From: Sindora glabra
Lineage: Eukaryota > Streptophyta > Magnoliopsida > Fabales > Fabaceae
DNA: 64,000 nucleotides
Direction: 5' to 3'
Assembly: GCA_020226215.1 (NCBI GenBank)
Contig: CM035235.1
Location: forward strand, 66,613,283-66,677,282
Shown here: one piece after another, positions 48,176-59,858 of the stretch
Numbering within the stretch: the stretch's first letter is position 1
How the letters are laid out: every line of letters starts with the position of its first letter
Position numbers and translations under genes: made by a program
Notes under the pieces: generated by a model
What the model was told of the DNA's origin: nothing
What the model saw: the letters and a program-made list of their open reading frames with translations, nothing else
Databases searched by the model: none

Positions 48176-51100
48176 ATGTACAGAGCAGCAGCTTCAAGGT
48201 TGAGGTACCTCAAGGTCGTCACCAGCACTGTTCATCATCGAAACCTTAACTTTCTTATTTAGATCACTGTTGAATGTTCGAAATGTCCGGGAGGCAAGGA
48301 GAGGATTGGTGGAAAAATTGATTGAAGCTTTCGAGCTGACCGGATGAACATTGGGCTTCAATTGATGAAATAAGCATAGCATTGGATTTACACTAGGAGG
48401 TTTTGACTTATTTTTCTGTGGGCGAAATGTGGGTGGGTTGGATCCAAGTTGGGATTTTTTAGCTTTTAGATCGTTATTTAAAGTTTGTAGATTATTCATA
48501 TGATGAATTATCGGATAATTTGATTCCTTAAATGCGAATCCTGAACGATAGGTACTAACATTTATTTGTAGCTCACATGGGTACTGATACGTTGTTTTCA
48601 GATGATGGATGTAAATTATATGCTTATGTTGCAATTATTCTTTCTTTGGTTGCTTCGAAAATGTGTAATGGAAATCATAGGCCATGTTATATGCTTCATT
48701 TCTAATTCTAGCAGGCAAGTATTCTTTCTTCGGTCGCTTGTAAAGTCTGGAATGGAAATCATAGGTCATTTTATATGCTTCATTTCTAATTCTAATAGGA
48801 AGACATTTCATTTGCACGATGTGGTTATTTCTTATTAAGCCTGACATCTTTTTTAGTCTCATGTAATGAAATATTGTGTGCAGAGCCATGAGGGCAACTC
48901 GGGAGCCACCAGGTTTTCAACTTCTAGTGCGATAGCTACAAGGCCAGCCTCAGGGGGCTTTCTGAGCTGGCTTACTGGGGAACATGTTAGTTCTCTTCCT
49001 CGTTTGGACATACCGCTTTCAAGTGTTGCCCTCCCTGCCGCACTACCAGATTTTGTGGAACCAAGCAAAACTAAAATCTCAACTCTCTCCAATGGTGTCA
49101 GAGTAGCATCAGAAACCTCGCCGGTATGTGCATGTTTCTTATTTGCTGCACCAAAGAATATTTGATCTAGCACTGTTATTATATTTATTTTTTGGCCGTT
49201 AGTGTTGTTATTTCATATGTTTAGTTTTCTGACTACGTTTTTTGGTCCTTTGATTGTTTTCTAGAGCCCTACAGCCTCAATAGGGATGTATCTGGACTGT
49301 GGTTCCATCTATGAGACGCCACTGTCAAGAGGAGCCTCACATTTGCTTGAGCGAATGGCTTTTAAGAGCACAGCAAACCGTAGTCACTTTCGAATTGTCA
49401 GGGAAGTGGAAGCAATTGGTGGTAATATAGGAGCCTCTGCCTCTCGGGAGCAAATGGGCTACACATTTGATGCCCTTAAAACCTATGTTCCACAAATGGT
49501 AGAATTGCTAGTTGATTGTGCAAGGAACCCTGTCTTCCTGGATTGGGAGGTGAATGAAGAGGTAATTCATTTTTTTAGTATTGTTTACCCTGAAGAATCT
49601 GACTTTTTAGCTCTCGGTAAAGCCTCTAGCAAGCATATATTACTTCCATTCAAGAGGCAGGGATTCACCCGTTTGTGGGCTACTGGCAATGTGCAATTAT
49701 TGGTAGGTGACATGCCAGAAGCCCATTTTTATAGGGATTTCTGCCACAACAATTTACTGACGTTAGAATTTTAACACATGGGGGATTTAGTGGTTGGGGT
49801 GGGGGTTACTACTAATTTCCTTGGTGATCTATTGAAAACTTTTAAATACAAGGTCATATTTTGAGTTGAAGAAATACTAGGTCCTCTCTCAAGCACTATG
49901 TATGTGTTTTTTTTTGGTTTATAGAAATGAGAATCATGGAGATGTGGGGACTGTGATGAAAGCGTTCCTTTTTGACACTGTTTGTAGGATGGCTTTCCGT
50001 TGATGTTCATTCTGAAAAATTAGTTGTTTTATGGTAATTAGACTGGTAGAATAATTTTAAAGCCATTCTGATCTTGTTGAACTATTGGCACAGCTGCGAA
50101 AGATGAAAGCAGAGCTTGGTGATCCTTCAAACAATCCTCAAGGCTTGCTTTTGGAGGCAGTTCACTCTGCTGGTTATTCTGGTGCATTAGCCAATCCTCT
50201 TTTGGCTTCTGAATTATCACTTAGCGGATTGAATGGCAGCATTTTGGAGGAGTTTGTTGCTGTAAGACCTGTTATCCTGGCTGAAAACTGTCAATTATTA
50301 CTTTGTTCATTAAAATTTAAATTTTTGTATTTCTTCTGCTACTTTCTTGTCCTATTTTCCCTTTCAGTTTATTTTGATTTTTTGAATGATGGATGTGCAA
50401 AATTCAGGAGAATTACACTGCATCTAGAATGGTGCTTGCTGCATCTGGGGTTGAACATGAAGAACTTTTGTCTGTTGCAGAGCCACTTCTTTCTGATCTA
50501 CCTAGTGTTCCCCATCCTAAACAACCAACATCTGTCTATGTTGGAGGCGATTCTCGACACCATGGTGTATCAGGGGTGTGTATTTATTTACATATAGGCT
50601 CTTATTGATTTGTTGGAAGATATTTTCTATGAGAAAATCTCATTTGCTTCTATTGTATGAAAGTAAAAGAAGTTTCATGTTACTTGTATACCTTGTGATC
50701 AAAAAATAAATAAATAAAATAATGCAGGTGCCATAGTATTGGGGGAGAACAACTCCCTCTTTAAAATAGTGGATGTTGTTTTCCACTACACTCCCCACAT
50801 TTAACATTGAACAAACAGAACATGTTTTGTTATCTTAATAATAAACACATTAGATGAGATTTTATTCCAACAAAAGATGTTTTGAATCTAGACAAACAGA
50901 CCCATAGTGCCATTGAAAATTATCATCTCAACCTTTTCATTGTTTAGTTATCTTTTCTGACCCCACTTCAAATAAGATGTATAGTTCCTTATCTGCTGAA
51001 ATTGTTGCAAGGGCAGAGTACACATATTGCTATTGCTTTTGAAGTGCCTGGTGGCTGGCAAAAGGAGAAGGGCACCATAATCTTGACTGTTCTACAGGTG

Positions 51101-53112
51101 CTTATTTTGTATTCCAGGTTTCTCGTGTTCAAGAAACAACATTTCTTGGGATTTACATCTTTTCTATTATTTCATGGAAAAAGAATGGAATTAATTATTC
51201 TTACTGCTGTAGATGTTGATGGGGGGCGGTGGTTCATTCTCTGCAGGGGGACCTGGAAAAGGGATGCACTCAAGGCTATGTAAGTTTTACATGTATCTTC
51301 TAGTCTGTAGTGTCTTCCATCAATGATGTGCTTCATCATTCATTCTGAGTGTTATTTGTATTTATTGAATCAAATTTACCCATTTCTCCATTGAGATGCC
51401 TCTTCTTTCTGCTTGGCTATATTATCTGTGCTTTGATTTCTCCTGTTCTTCTAATTTGGTCCTATCACATCTTTTCTGATGTTCTATTTTGTTTTAACTA
51501 ATGTATATTTGGATGTAGATCTTCGTGTTTTGAATGAGTATCAGCAAATTCAATCTTTTTCTGCATTCAACAGCATCTTCAACAATACAGGATTGTTTGG
51601 CATCTATGCAAGCACAGTAAGGCACACTCTTTGGGTTTCTGCTATTCACTTACAACTGACAATATTTTGTTGAAAAATGGGTTTTACTAATACAGAAAAC
51701 ATTTGTATGTCTTCCAATACTGGAATGAGGTACTCTTCTAACAAGCTTCTTCCTTGAAGTTGCATTAGATGAGCATCTGACTGTATATCTAGTTTAAAAT
51801 TTCTGCATGGCGTCTCATAGGTTTCCTGATTGTATGTCACCTTCATAATCTTCACAAATATTTATCATGTCTTCTAATTCCTTTTCTCCCTCTGTTCACT
51901 CTATTGTTGTGGAGAATTGTAGTATAATTTTTTTTAGTGGTCAGGTCTCAAAACTTTCTTTCTAAAGCTTTAGAATATTTCTGATTTTGTGGATGCAGAG
52001 CTCTGATTTTGCATCAAAAGCCGTGGATATAGCAGCCAAAGAATTATTGGCAATCGCATCACCTGGACAAGGTTTCTTTTGCATTTCATTATGTTTGAAG
52101 TTTCATTGGAAGAGTTCTATTATTAGCTTAATTTGAATTTAACTACTGCTATTTCCTGCAATGGCAGTTTCACAGGAACAGCTTAACCGTGCCAAAGAAT
52201 CTACCAAGTCTGCAGTCCTAATGAATCTTGAATCTAGAGTATGCTCTCTGTCTCTGTCCCTGCTCTTTCTATAGATTTGCTTCAATTGTGATAGGGTTAC
52301 ACCATGGCCTGTAATTTCCTGTTTTTTGACACCTGCCTTCATTCTTCCTCTGCCCCAAACAAAACGAGTTCTAAGAATATGTAGTTGTAAGCTATCTGAG
52401 CATGCTTCATTCTGGTTTCCCTCTTTCCCTATATATCATCCGGTTGTTACTTCTAAAAATTAGTTATCTTTGCAGATGATTGCATCAGAGGACATAGGAA
52501 GACAGATTTTGACTTATGGAGAAAGGTATACGGTCACTGAATGGATGGTTTACTACTGATGTTCCTAGATTCCATTCTTCATTTATGTCACATTGCCACT
52601 ACTCTTTAATATGAGAAACAGCGGTTCTTGGACTTCCAATTGAGATTTGTCTCTCAAATATTTCTCAAGGAAATTGGACTAGGTTCCTTATACTATATAA
52701 TTTGCAATCTTCCTTAGAATTCTTCTGAGTCTATCGCCAAAAAAATCTGGTGGGATAATCTTTTATTCTAGACAAATACATGTTATTTCTTGCTGGTTTA
52801 ACTCTTCAATGATAGCTACTATTTCATGCTTGTAATATAGCAATGTCTTACCCTTTTACAGGAAGCCAGTGGAGCAATTTTTAGAGGCTGTGGATGCAGT
52901 CACTCTGGATGATGTAACTAAAATTTCCCAGAAGATTATTTCCTCGCCTCTTACAATGGCATCTTATGGCGATGGTAATTATAATTTTTCTTAAACACAT
53001 TTCGTTACTTATGGCACTAACATGAAGTAATGAGACATCTTTCCTTCCAATTCTTGCAGTTCTTAACGTCCCTAGTTATGAATCTGTCGATAGGAAGTTT
53101 CATGCAAGATGA
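48176..53112 (+). CDS. MPPA: mitochondrial processing peptidase alpha subunit
   Basis: Thirteen exons: 48176-48214, 48884-49123, 49265-49561, 50094-50261, 50408-50575, 51017-51097, 51213-51279, 51519-51616, 51999-52071, 52168-52238, 52476-52525, 52862-52974 and 53060-53112. They encode 505 aa in one frame. A mitochondrial-type N-terminus (MYRAAASRLRYLK, then Ser/Arg-rich) is followed by GGFLSWLTG, DFVEPSKTKISTLSNGVRVA and YLDCGSIYET. HLLERMAFKS (119-128) follows; the zinc motif HxxEH of the beta subunit is absent, as expected for alpha. The glycine-rich substrate-binding loop GGGGSFSAGGPGKGM starts at 335. The C-terminus has ILTYGERKP and YGDVLNVPSYESV. MPP removes targeting presequences; in plants it is part of the bc1 complex (family knowledge). 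The exon 1 donor is AAG|GTCGTC, a weak site, so the first 13 residues are less certain. Intron 1 holds an 82 bp tandem repeat. Confidence 0.92.
48638..48802. repeat. 82 bp tandem duplication in MPP alpha intron 1
   Basis: The unit ATTCTTTCTT(T/C)GGT.GCTT at about 48638 is repeated at about 48720. Both copies continue through GGAAATCATAGG(C/T)CAT and TATATGCTTCATTTCTAATT. Roughly 85-90% identical by eye. Confidence 0.88.
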
Positions 53113-53796
53113 GATACGCATTTGCTGTCAACTTCAGCATTATCATATTTCAGAGGCAAGCCTACTTCCAGTTTTCCAGCAATGTTGATCATCTCGTCAA
53201 TACTGAAAATAAATCCCAGAGAAATTTTATCACGATCTCAGGAAATCTATAAGAAGATAATTTATTTATTTATTTTTTTCACCAATTAGCCTAGTCATTC
53301 CCTCTAAAATTGACCTTATGACCGATGGCTGATGATTACAGGAAATTTTTTGTTTAATTAAGTGAAATAGTTTTAGCTGCAGCAAGCCTTTTTTCCCTTT
53401 AGCTTTTGTTATCAATAAAATTAGACATGAAATGATGAAGCCACTTCTTTGGAAGATTTTGTTATCTCCTTAGCTTTTGACGTAGCAGATTTTTGGTTTC
53501 TCCCACTGAGATCTAAACTTAACAGTTTCTCATACAAATTGGCAAGTGATTAGTATATATCATGGGAGACACCGTGTTTAGAAGTCCGGTTTTGTTTGCC
53601 ATTGGATCAGGTTCCCCCCCCCCCCCCCCAAAAAAAAAAAAAAAAAAAAAGCAAAACAGATTCCGTAAGGATGTAATGAAATTCAGAAGCAAACAATGTG
53701 TACGATCTACTTGGGCATTAACTAGGGGAATATTTTAGAGAGAGACTGAAGGCTTTCATCATTACTAGTTTGAACACTTTCGTTGCACGGGAATAT
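53113..53796. other. MPP alpha 3' UTR and spacer with C/A homopolymers
   Basis: It contains the 3' UTR (AATAAA-like AATAAAATT near 53413) and a striking homopolymer pair: 16 C (53614-53629) followed immediately by 21 A (53630-53650). No further gene. Confidence 0.6.
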
Positions 53797-53867
53797 TATT
53801 AAAAAGGGGGAAATACAATTTGTCCCCTTGAACATTTAGCTCTGTGAGAAAAATCATATTATGAATT

Positions 53868-54005
53868 TTAAAATTTTATACTTTATCTCATGAATTTTAA
53901 CTGAGTAATAAAAACAAAATATAAACTCTAAAATTTTATACTTTATCTCATGAATTTTAACTGAGTCATAAAAACAATATATAAACTCTCAAATTTTATA
54001 CTTTA
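53868..54005. repeat. 60 bp tandem repeat in the element's left arm
   Basis: The strings AAATTTTATACTTTATCTCA at 53871 and 53931, and the partial copy at 53991 (AAATTTTATACTTTA), are exactly 60 bases apart. The intervening TGAATTTTAACTGAGT(A/C)ATAA segments differ at single positions. Confidence 0.9.
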
Positions 54006-54322
54006 AATGTGTTTGGATATTCTTTAAAAATTATTTTTTATTTTTAAAACTTATGTTTAGATTAAAAAAATAATGAATAAATAATAAGTGTTGTAAATAA
54101 AAAATATTTCATTTGATTATAAAATTGATATTTAAATAAGAAAATAAATTTAGAAAATATTTAAAAGTTTTTTTTATTTTTTATTTTTAAGTTATATATT
54201 TAGAGTTATAATTTTTAAAAATAAATTTTGAAAATATTTTTTCAAATAGATTTTACTATTTTTAAAAAATAAAAAATAAAATATTAAAAATTAATTTTAA
54301 AAACAATAAACAAACAAATCCT
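54005..54322. mobile_element. possible MITE nested in the 1.34 kb element
   Basis: A block starting AATGTGTTTGGATATTC and ending AAACAAACAAATCC has roughly inverted ends and an interior resembling 21890-22160 (AAATATTTCATTTGATTATAAAATTGATATT-like). It interrupts the region between the left 60 bp repeats and the interior. Borders are uncertain. Confidence 0.35.
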
Positions 54323-55562
54323 TTTATCTCTCTAAACTTTTGGAAAATATGAAAACATCAGCTTTAAGTTAAATTTGAACTTTTATTAATCAAACTATTT
54401 TGACAATGTATAGGGTAAGTCATCTAGAAATTATAAAAATATTGCAACAATTGTTAAAATTTTTAAAAATATTAAGAATATGTAATGTTGAAATTTGATG
54501 TACTTGTATTCAATGGAAGTTTCTTTCTAAAAAGTCTACAAACTCATATTTGTGAAAATTTATAAAACTTTATTTAACCTATAAATTTGAAAATTAAATT
54601 ATTTGATGAATATAGTTTAAGAATATTATATAAGTTTTTGCTTTAAATTTTCTAGTAAATTATTAACTAAAAAGTTAGTATATAAATAAAAACTTTGATC
54701 AAGTGAAGATATATATTTGAGGTTTAATGTTTAATTTATTTTATACACTCTTAAAAAGAAAAACAAATTAGAATATTTAAAATAAAATATGTACTTAGAG
54801 AAACCTTATCTCAAATTTTAAAAGCAATTTTGAGTTCTAATATCTCAACTCTTTTTTTATTTTCTCAAAAAATTGGTCATCAAACTTGAATTTTTTTTGT
54901 TCTTCTAAACTTAAGAGTGAGTTGATATAGTGAAAAAATAAAATTAATAGATGTTATCATTTGATTTAACTCAAAATTAACATTTTCATTTTTTTAAAAA
55001 AAATAGGAGATAAAGTGTAAAATTTTTTAAATTCATGTGTTATTTTTATTACTCAATTAAAGTTCAAGATAATAAAGTGTAAAATTTTAAAATTTATATA
55101 TCAATTTTGTCACTTAGTCAAAGTTTAGGGGGTATAATATATTTTCCCCTATTAAAAATATTATTGGGTTTAGGCTCTCTTGATTAAAAAATATTATTTA
55201 AATTTTTATATTATTTTGTAGTCTAATTTTAAATTATGTAACACTAATTTTTATCTTATTTTTTTGTAAATAAAATTTTTAGCAATTTTTCATAATATTA
55301 TGATAAAGATTTATTTGCTTTTAATGGATGGGACAATAATTTATATTTCACACTTAATTTTTAAATAAAAAAATTCCTACGATATTATCTTATTCCAAAA
55401 GATTATTGGATTTCAAATTTTTAAAAAAATATTTTTGAAATTTAAAGACGTTTTATAGTGAAAATGATATACCAAAAATTGTTACCGTCACATGAGAGGA
55501 TACTTTATAGCTTATATAGATATATATAGATATATTGTCATTTATGCAAGAACTATATATTT

Positions 55563-56070
55563 TAGGAGTGGCAAAAAATTCCTAGCTTACGACTTGAGGC
55601 ATAAATTTGGTATAGATTTTTGTCTTGTGAGATAAGGTGCAAAGCAAATTTTAAACCAAGAACTATTTTCGAGTACAAGACAATATTATATTACCTTGCT
55701 TTGTAGTGCTTTCGAAATAATAAATTATTTTTTATCTTTTATATTATATTTAAAAATATATTATTATAAACTTTTATTAATAATTTTATAATTAAAAATA
55801 TTTATCTTAATTTTTTTAAACTTAAGATTAATTGAAGAAATTATATGTAATTTTATATCAATATTATTATCTTATGTTAAATATTAAGTATTAATTATAT
55901 ATGTATTTAAATTTTTTTAATTTTTTTAAATTTTCTTGCAAGTCATGAAAATAGAGCATCAACTTACCTTACAATTAGGAATGAGAGAAGAATAGGGTAG
56001 ATTATTGAAGGCATGGGGTAGGGAAGTATACAACTAATTTATCATTGCCGCAACCATATTGCCATTCCTA
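55563..56070. mobile_element. hAT-like MITE, weak
   Basis: Ends TAGGAGTGGCAA and, in reverse complement on the right, TAGGAATGGCAA form a 12 bp inverted repeat with one mismatch, of the type seen in plant hAT MITEs. The interior has inversely related ACTTACCTTAC/GATAAGGTGCAA-like segments. I cannot find a convincing 8 bp target duplication, so it is old or mis-bounded. Confidence 0.5.
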
Positions 56071-58036
56071 CATATTCATTTTTACATTTTTGGACATTTT
56101 GTTTTATTATTTACTAATATAAACGGTTAATTGAATTATTGTTACATTTACTTTTGATTGGCGACCTCTTTCACACCTAAATGTAAATTTTAGTTAAATT
56201 TACGATGGATAGCTAAATCTCAAGGCACCCAAATTAGGAATAAATTATTTAATCTTTGTCAATGTTAGAATTAAAATTGTTTTGGTAGAATTTTGGTTTT
56301 ATTCTCTTGTGAGTGTTGTTGTTAGCATACATCATGATATAATTTTGACTGTCATTTTTTTAATCATAAGTAAGTTCAAGAATAAAAAATATCAAAAACT
56401 TGTATTTTACATATCTATATAATTTTTTTTATTATGACTAGCTTTATTTTTTTATCTTCTAACATTATGATTTTTCTTAATATTGATTCATCTCATATCA
56501 ACATTTCTTTGATAGGAAATACACCATTGAGCAGTCTCATAATTTCTGCATAAAAAATTTGTGAGTATAATCAAATTTTATAGATTAAAACTTAAATTTA
56601 ATTGTTTTGACACATACATATGGTTTGTAGTACATATTAAGCAAATGTTTTTATCAAATCTTAATTTCTTTCCAATTATTAAAGTGAGGTAATTCAAATT
56701 TGTGTTTGAATATAATAAAATACTATCTTATACTTTCTCCAATATAGTTGATGGAAGAGATTTCAACGTATTAGTATTACGATAATTGCTAATTTGCTAG
56801 ATTTAAATTTTATATCTTTATATTTTTTTAATACGGCGGGCCTTAGCCCATGTCACGTCATATATTTGATGAGCACAAAAAATTAGTACGATGGATCAAT
56901 TAACAGAAAAAGAATCTGATGCCCTCATCATTTTTATTTTTTTTATTCTTCTTCCTCTTAGCTTCTTAACGTTGAATTGATGACGTGCGTACGTTAAAGA
57001 GACAAGTGCTTTTTATTTTTTTAATTTTGATAATAACCGTCCGAAATTTGAAAGGTACCTTTAATTAAACCGAATTTAAGTCAAGAAAATTTAGTATAAA
57101 AGTAAAATTTTTTAAGAATAATTTTTTTTATTTATAAGATTTGAATATTGAGACTTTATTTAAGAGATTAAGATTCTATCACTTGGATCAACTGTCACTA
57201 GTAAATAAGTACTTTTTATGTTCTAATTAATATCCGTCTTTCATTTTATTTAATAAATAGAAATTAATTCTTAACTTTTGTAATTAATATTTTAAAAATT
57301 AAAAAGTAAATTTATTAACACTTATAAATGTCACGAAATTGATAAATATTAGTAAAATTAATAATTATTTTTTATTCATTAATTAAAATTAAGTATACAT
57401 ACTATGGCCAGTAAAATCATTTAAAAATTTCTCAAATGTATCGGGCCTTTTTCTTATTAAAGGAAGTGCGACGCTAGTCACGCTACTGATGTCTCTGAGT
57501 GGGTTCCCCTTTTTCACGGCAAAAACTTCAATAATTGGAAGGAAACGTACGTTAAATAGAATGTTAAAGCCACTAATAAAGTAAAAATAATTTGTCTTAA
57601 AACTTTTTTTTTTAATCATGCATCACTATGCCAACATTATGGTCCCTTCACCGACTATTGTATTGTGGTTTCGATCAAAGGAAGAGAAAGAAAAACTTGG
57701 AAAGAAGAGGATATGTTTCCTTTTTTTTTTCCTCGATAATCTTTGTAAAATTTAGTCTTGCACTTTTTTTTCACTTTTTATGGTGAAGACTATAGTGCAT
57801 TAATTATACTAGTATATTAGTAGTTTAAATCACTTCAATTTTATTCATCTATACAATATTTTATAGTATAAATAAAATTTAATGATAAGATTTACTAGTA
57901 TACAATATAATTGATACATACGATCTCTCCCTTTTTTTATTTATCAAAAACTAAACTTTGAGCACAAATCAGGCTTTCTTTCTTTCTTTTTATCGTCATG
58001 AGATAGTATTGCCATATGTTCCAGGGTAAAAAAGAA
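56071..58036. other. AT-rich intergenic DNA
   Basis: No gene recognised. A somewhat G/C-richer patch at 57410-57560 opens a minus-strand frame with no family resemblance. Confidence 0.45.
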
Positions 58037-59474
58037 TGTGAGAATCTAGTAAATTGAACTCAAATTATTATCAATGATTCATTATTTTTTATTGCAAGTT
58101 TCAAGTTATATTTTTGTATTATAGCAGGATTAATATTTTTTATCAAACAAATATTTTGAAATATAAATATTTATACTGGTTAAAAGTTTAAGGTATAAAA
58201 AAGATGTAATATGAGCAGTTATGAAGATTATGTGAGAATCTTTATAAAAATTTACGAGAGATGTAAAATAGTAGTTAGAAAATTATGGGATTATAATTGA
58301 GTAAAAGTTTAAGGTATAAGAGAGATGTAATATAAGCAATTATGGAAATTATGTGAGAATCTTTATAAAGATTTGCGAGAGATGTAAAATAGTAATTAGA
58401 AAGTTGTGGGATTATAATTGAGAACATTTACATGCATTATTTTGTAAATTTTGCTAATATAATAAATCTCTTCTCATACATGATTTTTTCCCCTTAGATT
58501 TTGAAAATTCTCATATTAAATTCTATGTGTTTTATTGTGATACTTTGATTAATTTGATTGTCTAATACTTGTATATTTGAAAAGAAGCTACTTTTTTTTT
58601 CCAACAATTAGTATCAAAATAGTTTTGGTCTCATGAGAAAATAGTAATTTAAGAGAGTAAGAATATGATTCAATTTTATATGCAAAATGAAGATGATGGA
58701 TGAGGTTAATAGTAGTAGTAATAATAGTAATAATGATATGATGATGATGATAATGATGATAATTTATAGAGATTGTGATAACTTATGAAAGTGTTTATAA
58801 GATCTAGTGTTCTTGTAGATGGGGAGGTTGTAGATAGACTTTAATAAAACTTGTAATGTTTGAATGAGGTAGTACTATTTGATAAGGATATAGTTGCTAT
58901 AGTTAAAAAAAATAACAATGATGGAAGATTTTCATAATTAGTGTTCCATGATTAGTCTCATTTGATAATAGATGAAATAGAAAATTAATAAAGATGATGA
59001 AATTTGTACCAATGTGAAAATTATTGTGTTTAACCTAAATTCAAATTATTATTAATTGTTAAATTTTTATTGTGAATTATTTTTATTCAAATTATATTTT
59101 TATGTTAAACTAGAATTAAGATTCCTTATTAAATAAGTATTTGGAATATAATTATAAATGTTTATATTAATCAAAGATTTAAGGCTAAAGATATATGTGA
59201 TGTAAGCGCCTATAGGGATAATGTAAGAATTCACATAGAGATTTGTGAAAGATGTAAAGATAGTAGTTAGAAAGTTGTGAAAATATAGTGGGAGATCTTT
59301 AGTGTATTATCTTGCAATCTTTGATAATATAGTTAATATCTTTTCATTCATGCATTTTGTTTCTTCTATAGCTTGGAGTTTTCCATATTAATTTTTTTGT
59401 ATTTTATTACAATGTTCCAATTAGTTTAATTCACCTGATACTTGTATAATTGAAGAAGGGATATTTTCCTAATA
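58037..59474 (+). mobile_element. small nonautonomous LTR retrotransposon remnant (Ty1-copia-like PBS)
   Basis: Two diverged direct repeats are present: 58037-58606 (TGTGAGAATC..CCAACA) and 59013-59474 (TGTGAAAATT..CCTAATA). Both contain AAATTATTATNAAT, TTAAGG..AAAGATATATG-like, GAGATGTAAAATAGTAGTTAGAAA and ATACTTGTATA segments in the same order. Directly after the first repeat, ATTAGTATCAAAATAG is a decayed form of the TGGTATCAGAGC primer-binding site complementary to initiator tRNA-Met, and TTTTGGTCTCATGAG follows. Only ~400 bp of internal sequence remains, without gag-pol. No matching 5 bp target duplication is seen. Confidence 0.72.
58181..58422. repeat. 121 bp tandem duplication inside the 5' LTR
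   Basis: The segment starting TAAAAGTTTAAGGTATAA at 58181 is repeated at 58302, including ATTATGTGAGAATCTTTATA and GAGAGATGTAAAATAGTA. The 3' LTR has this segment only once, which accounts for most of the length difference (570 versus 462 bp). Confidence 0.88.
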
Positions 59475-59507
59475 GTAACTTCTAATGAGAAAAATACATT
59501 TAATGTA

Positions 59508-59849
59508 GGGAAAACTACATTTTACTCTCTTCAACTATAGGGTCATGGGATTTTACTCTTTTAAATTATGGAAACTTAAATTTTATCCTTCTTAACTTTA
59601 TAAAATTTAGATTTTACCCACCACCATTATCAAGTTAATGACTGTAACACTTAGCGGTAGTTCATAACTACCGGTAAGTAAAAAAAATTTCAAAAATTAG
59701 TAAATATAATGACAGATATGATAGAGGTAATTTTTCTAACAAATTCTGTTAACTTAGTAATGATGGAGTTAAAATTCAAGTTTTATAAAGTTGAAGGGAA
59801 TAAAAATCCAACAAGTCCATAATTGAAGAAGGTAAAATATAGTTTTCCC
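59508..59849. mobile_element. 342 bp Mutator-type MITE, same family as the RADA intron copy
   Basis: A 9 bp target duplication TTTAATGTA lies at 59499-59507 and 59850-59858. Inverted ends are GGGAAAACTACATTTTAC and, on the right in reverse complement, GGGAAAACTATATTTTAC. Internal segments AACTTAAATTTTATCC, AGATTTTACCC, CAAGTTAATGACTGTAACAC, TAACAAATTCTGTTAA and AAATTCAAGTTTTAT align in order with 18419-18825. It inserted immediately beside the LTR element. Confidence 0.88.
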
Positions 59850-59858
59850 TTTAATGTA

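Larger units (their letters stand above)
53806..55149. mobile_element. 1.34 kb long-TIR nonautonomous DNA element, Mutator-like
   Basis: A 9 bp target duplication TATTAAAAA lies at 53797-53805 and 55150-55158. The ends form long, imperfect inverted repeats: the left end GGGGGAAATACAATTTGTCC and the right end, read in reverse complement, GGGGAAAATATATTATACCC. Pairing continues for about 75 bases through AATTTTAAAATTTTA.ACTTTAT. Inside the left arm is an exact 60 bp-period tandem repeat. The interior has no coding capacity. The 9 bp duplication and long TIRs fit Mutator-like elements. Confidence 0.82.

Noticed and set aside
48194..48634. 146-codon minus-strand frame
   Set aside because: Antisense to MPP alpha exon 1 and intron 1, with no recognisable domain; likely chance.
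49352..49384. Loss of the zinc-binding HxxEH motif in the MPP subunit as evidence of an inactive enzyme
   Set aside because: Alpha subunits of MPP normally lack this motif; HLLERM is the usual alpha-type sequence.
49286..49774. Possible separate 162 aa protein
   Set aside because: This is MPP alpha exon 3 read through its donor into intron 3.
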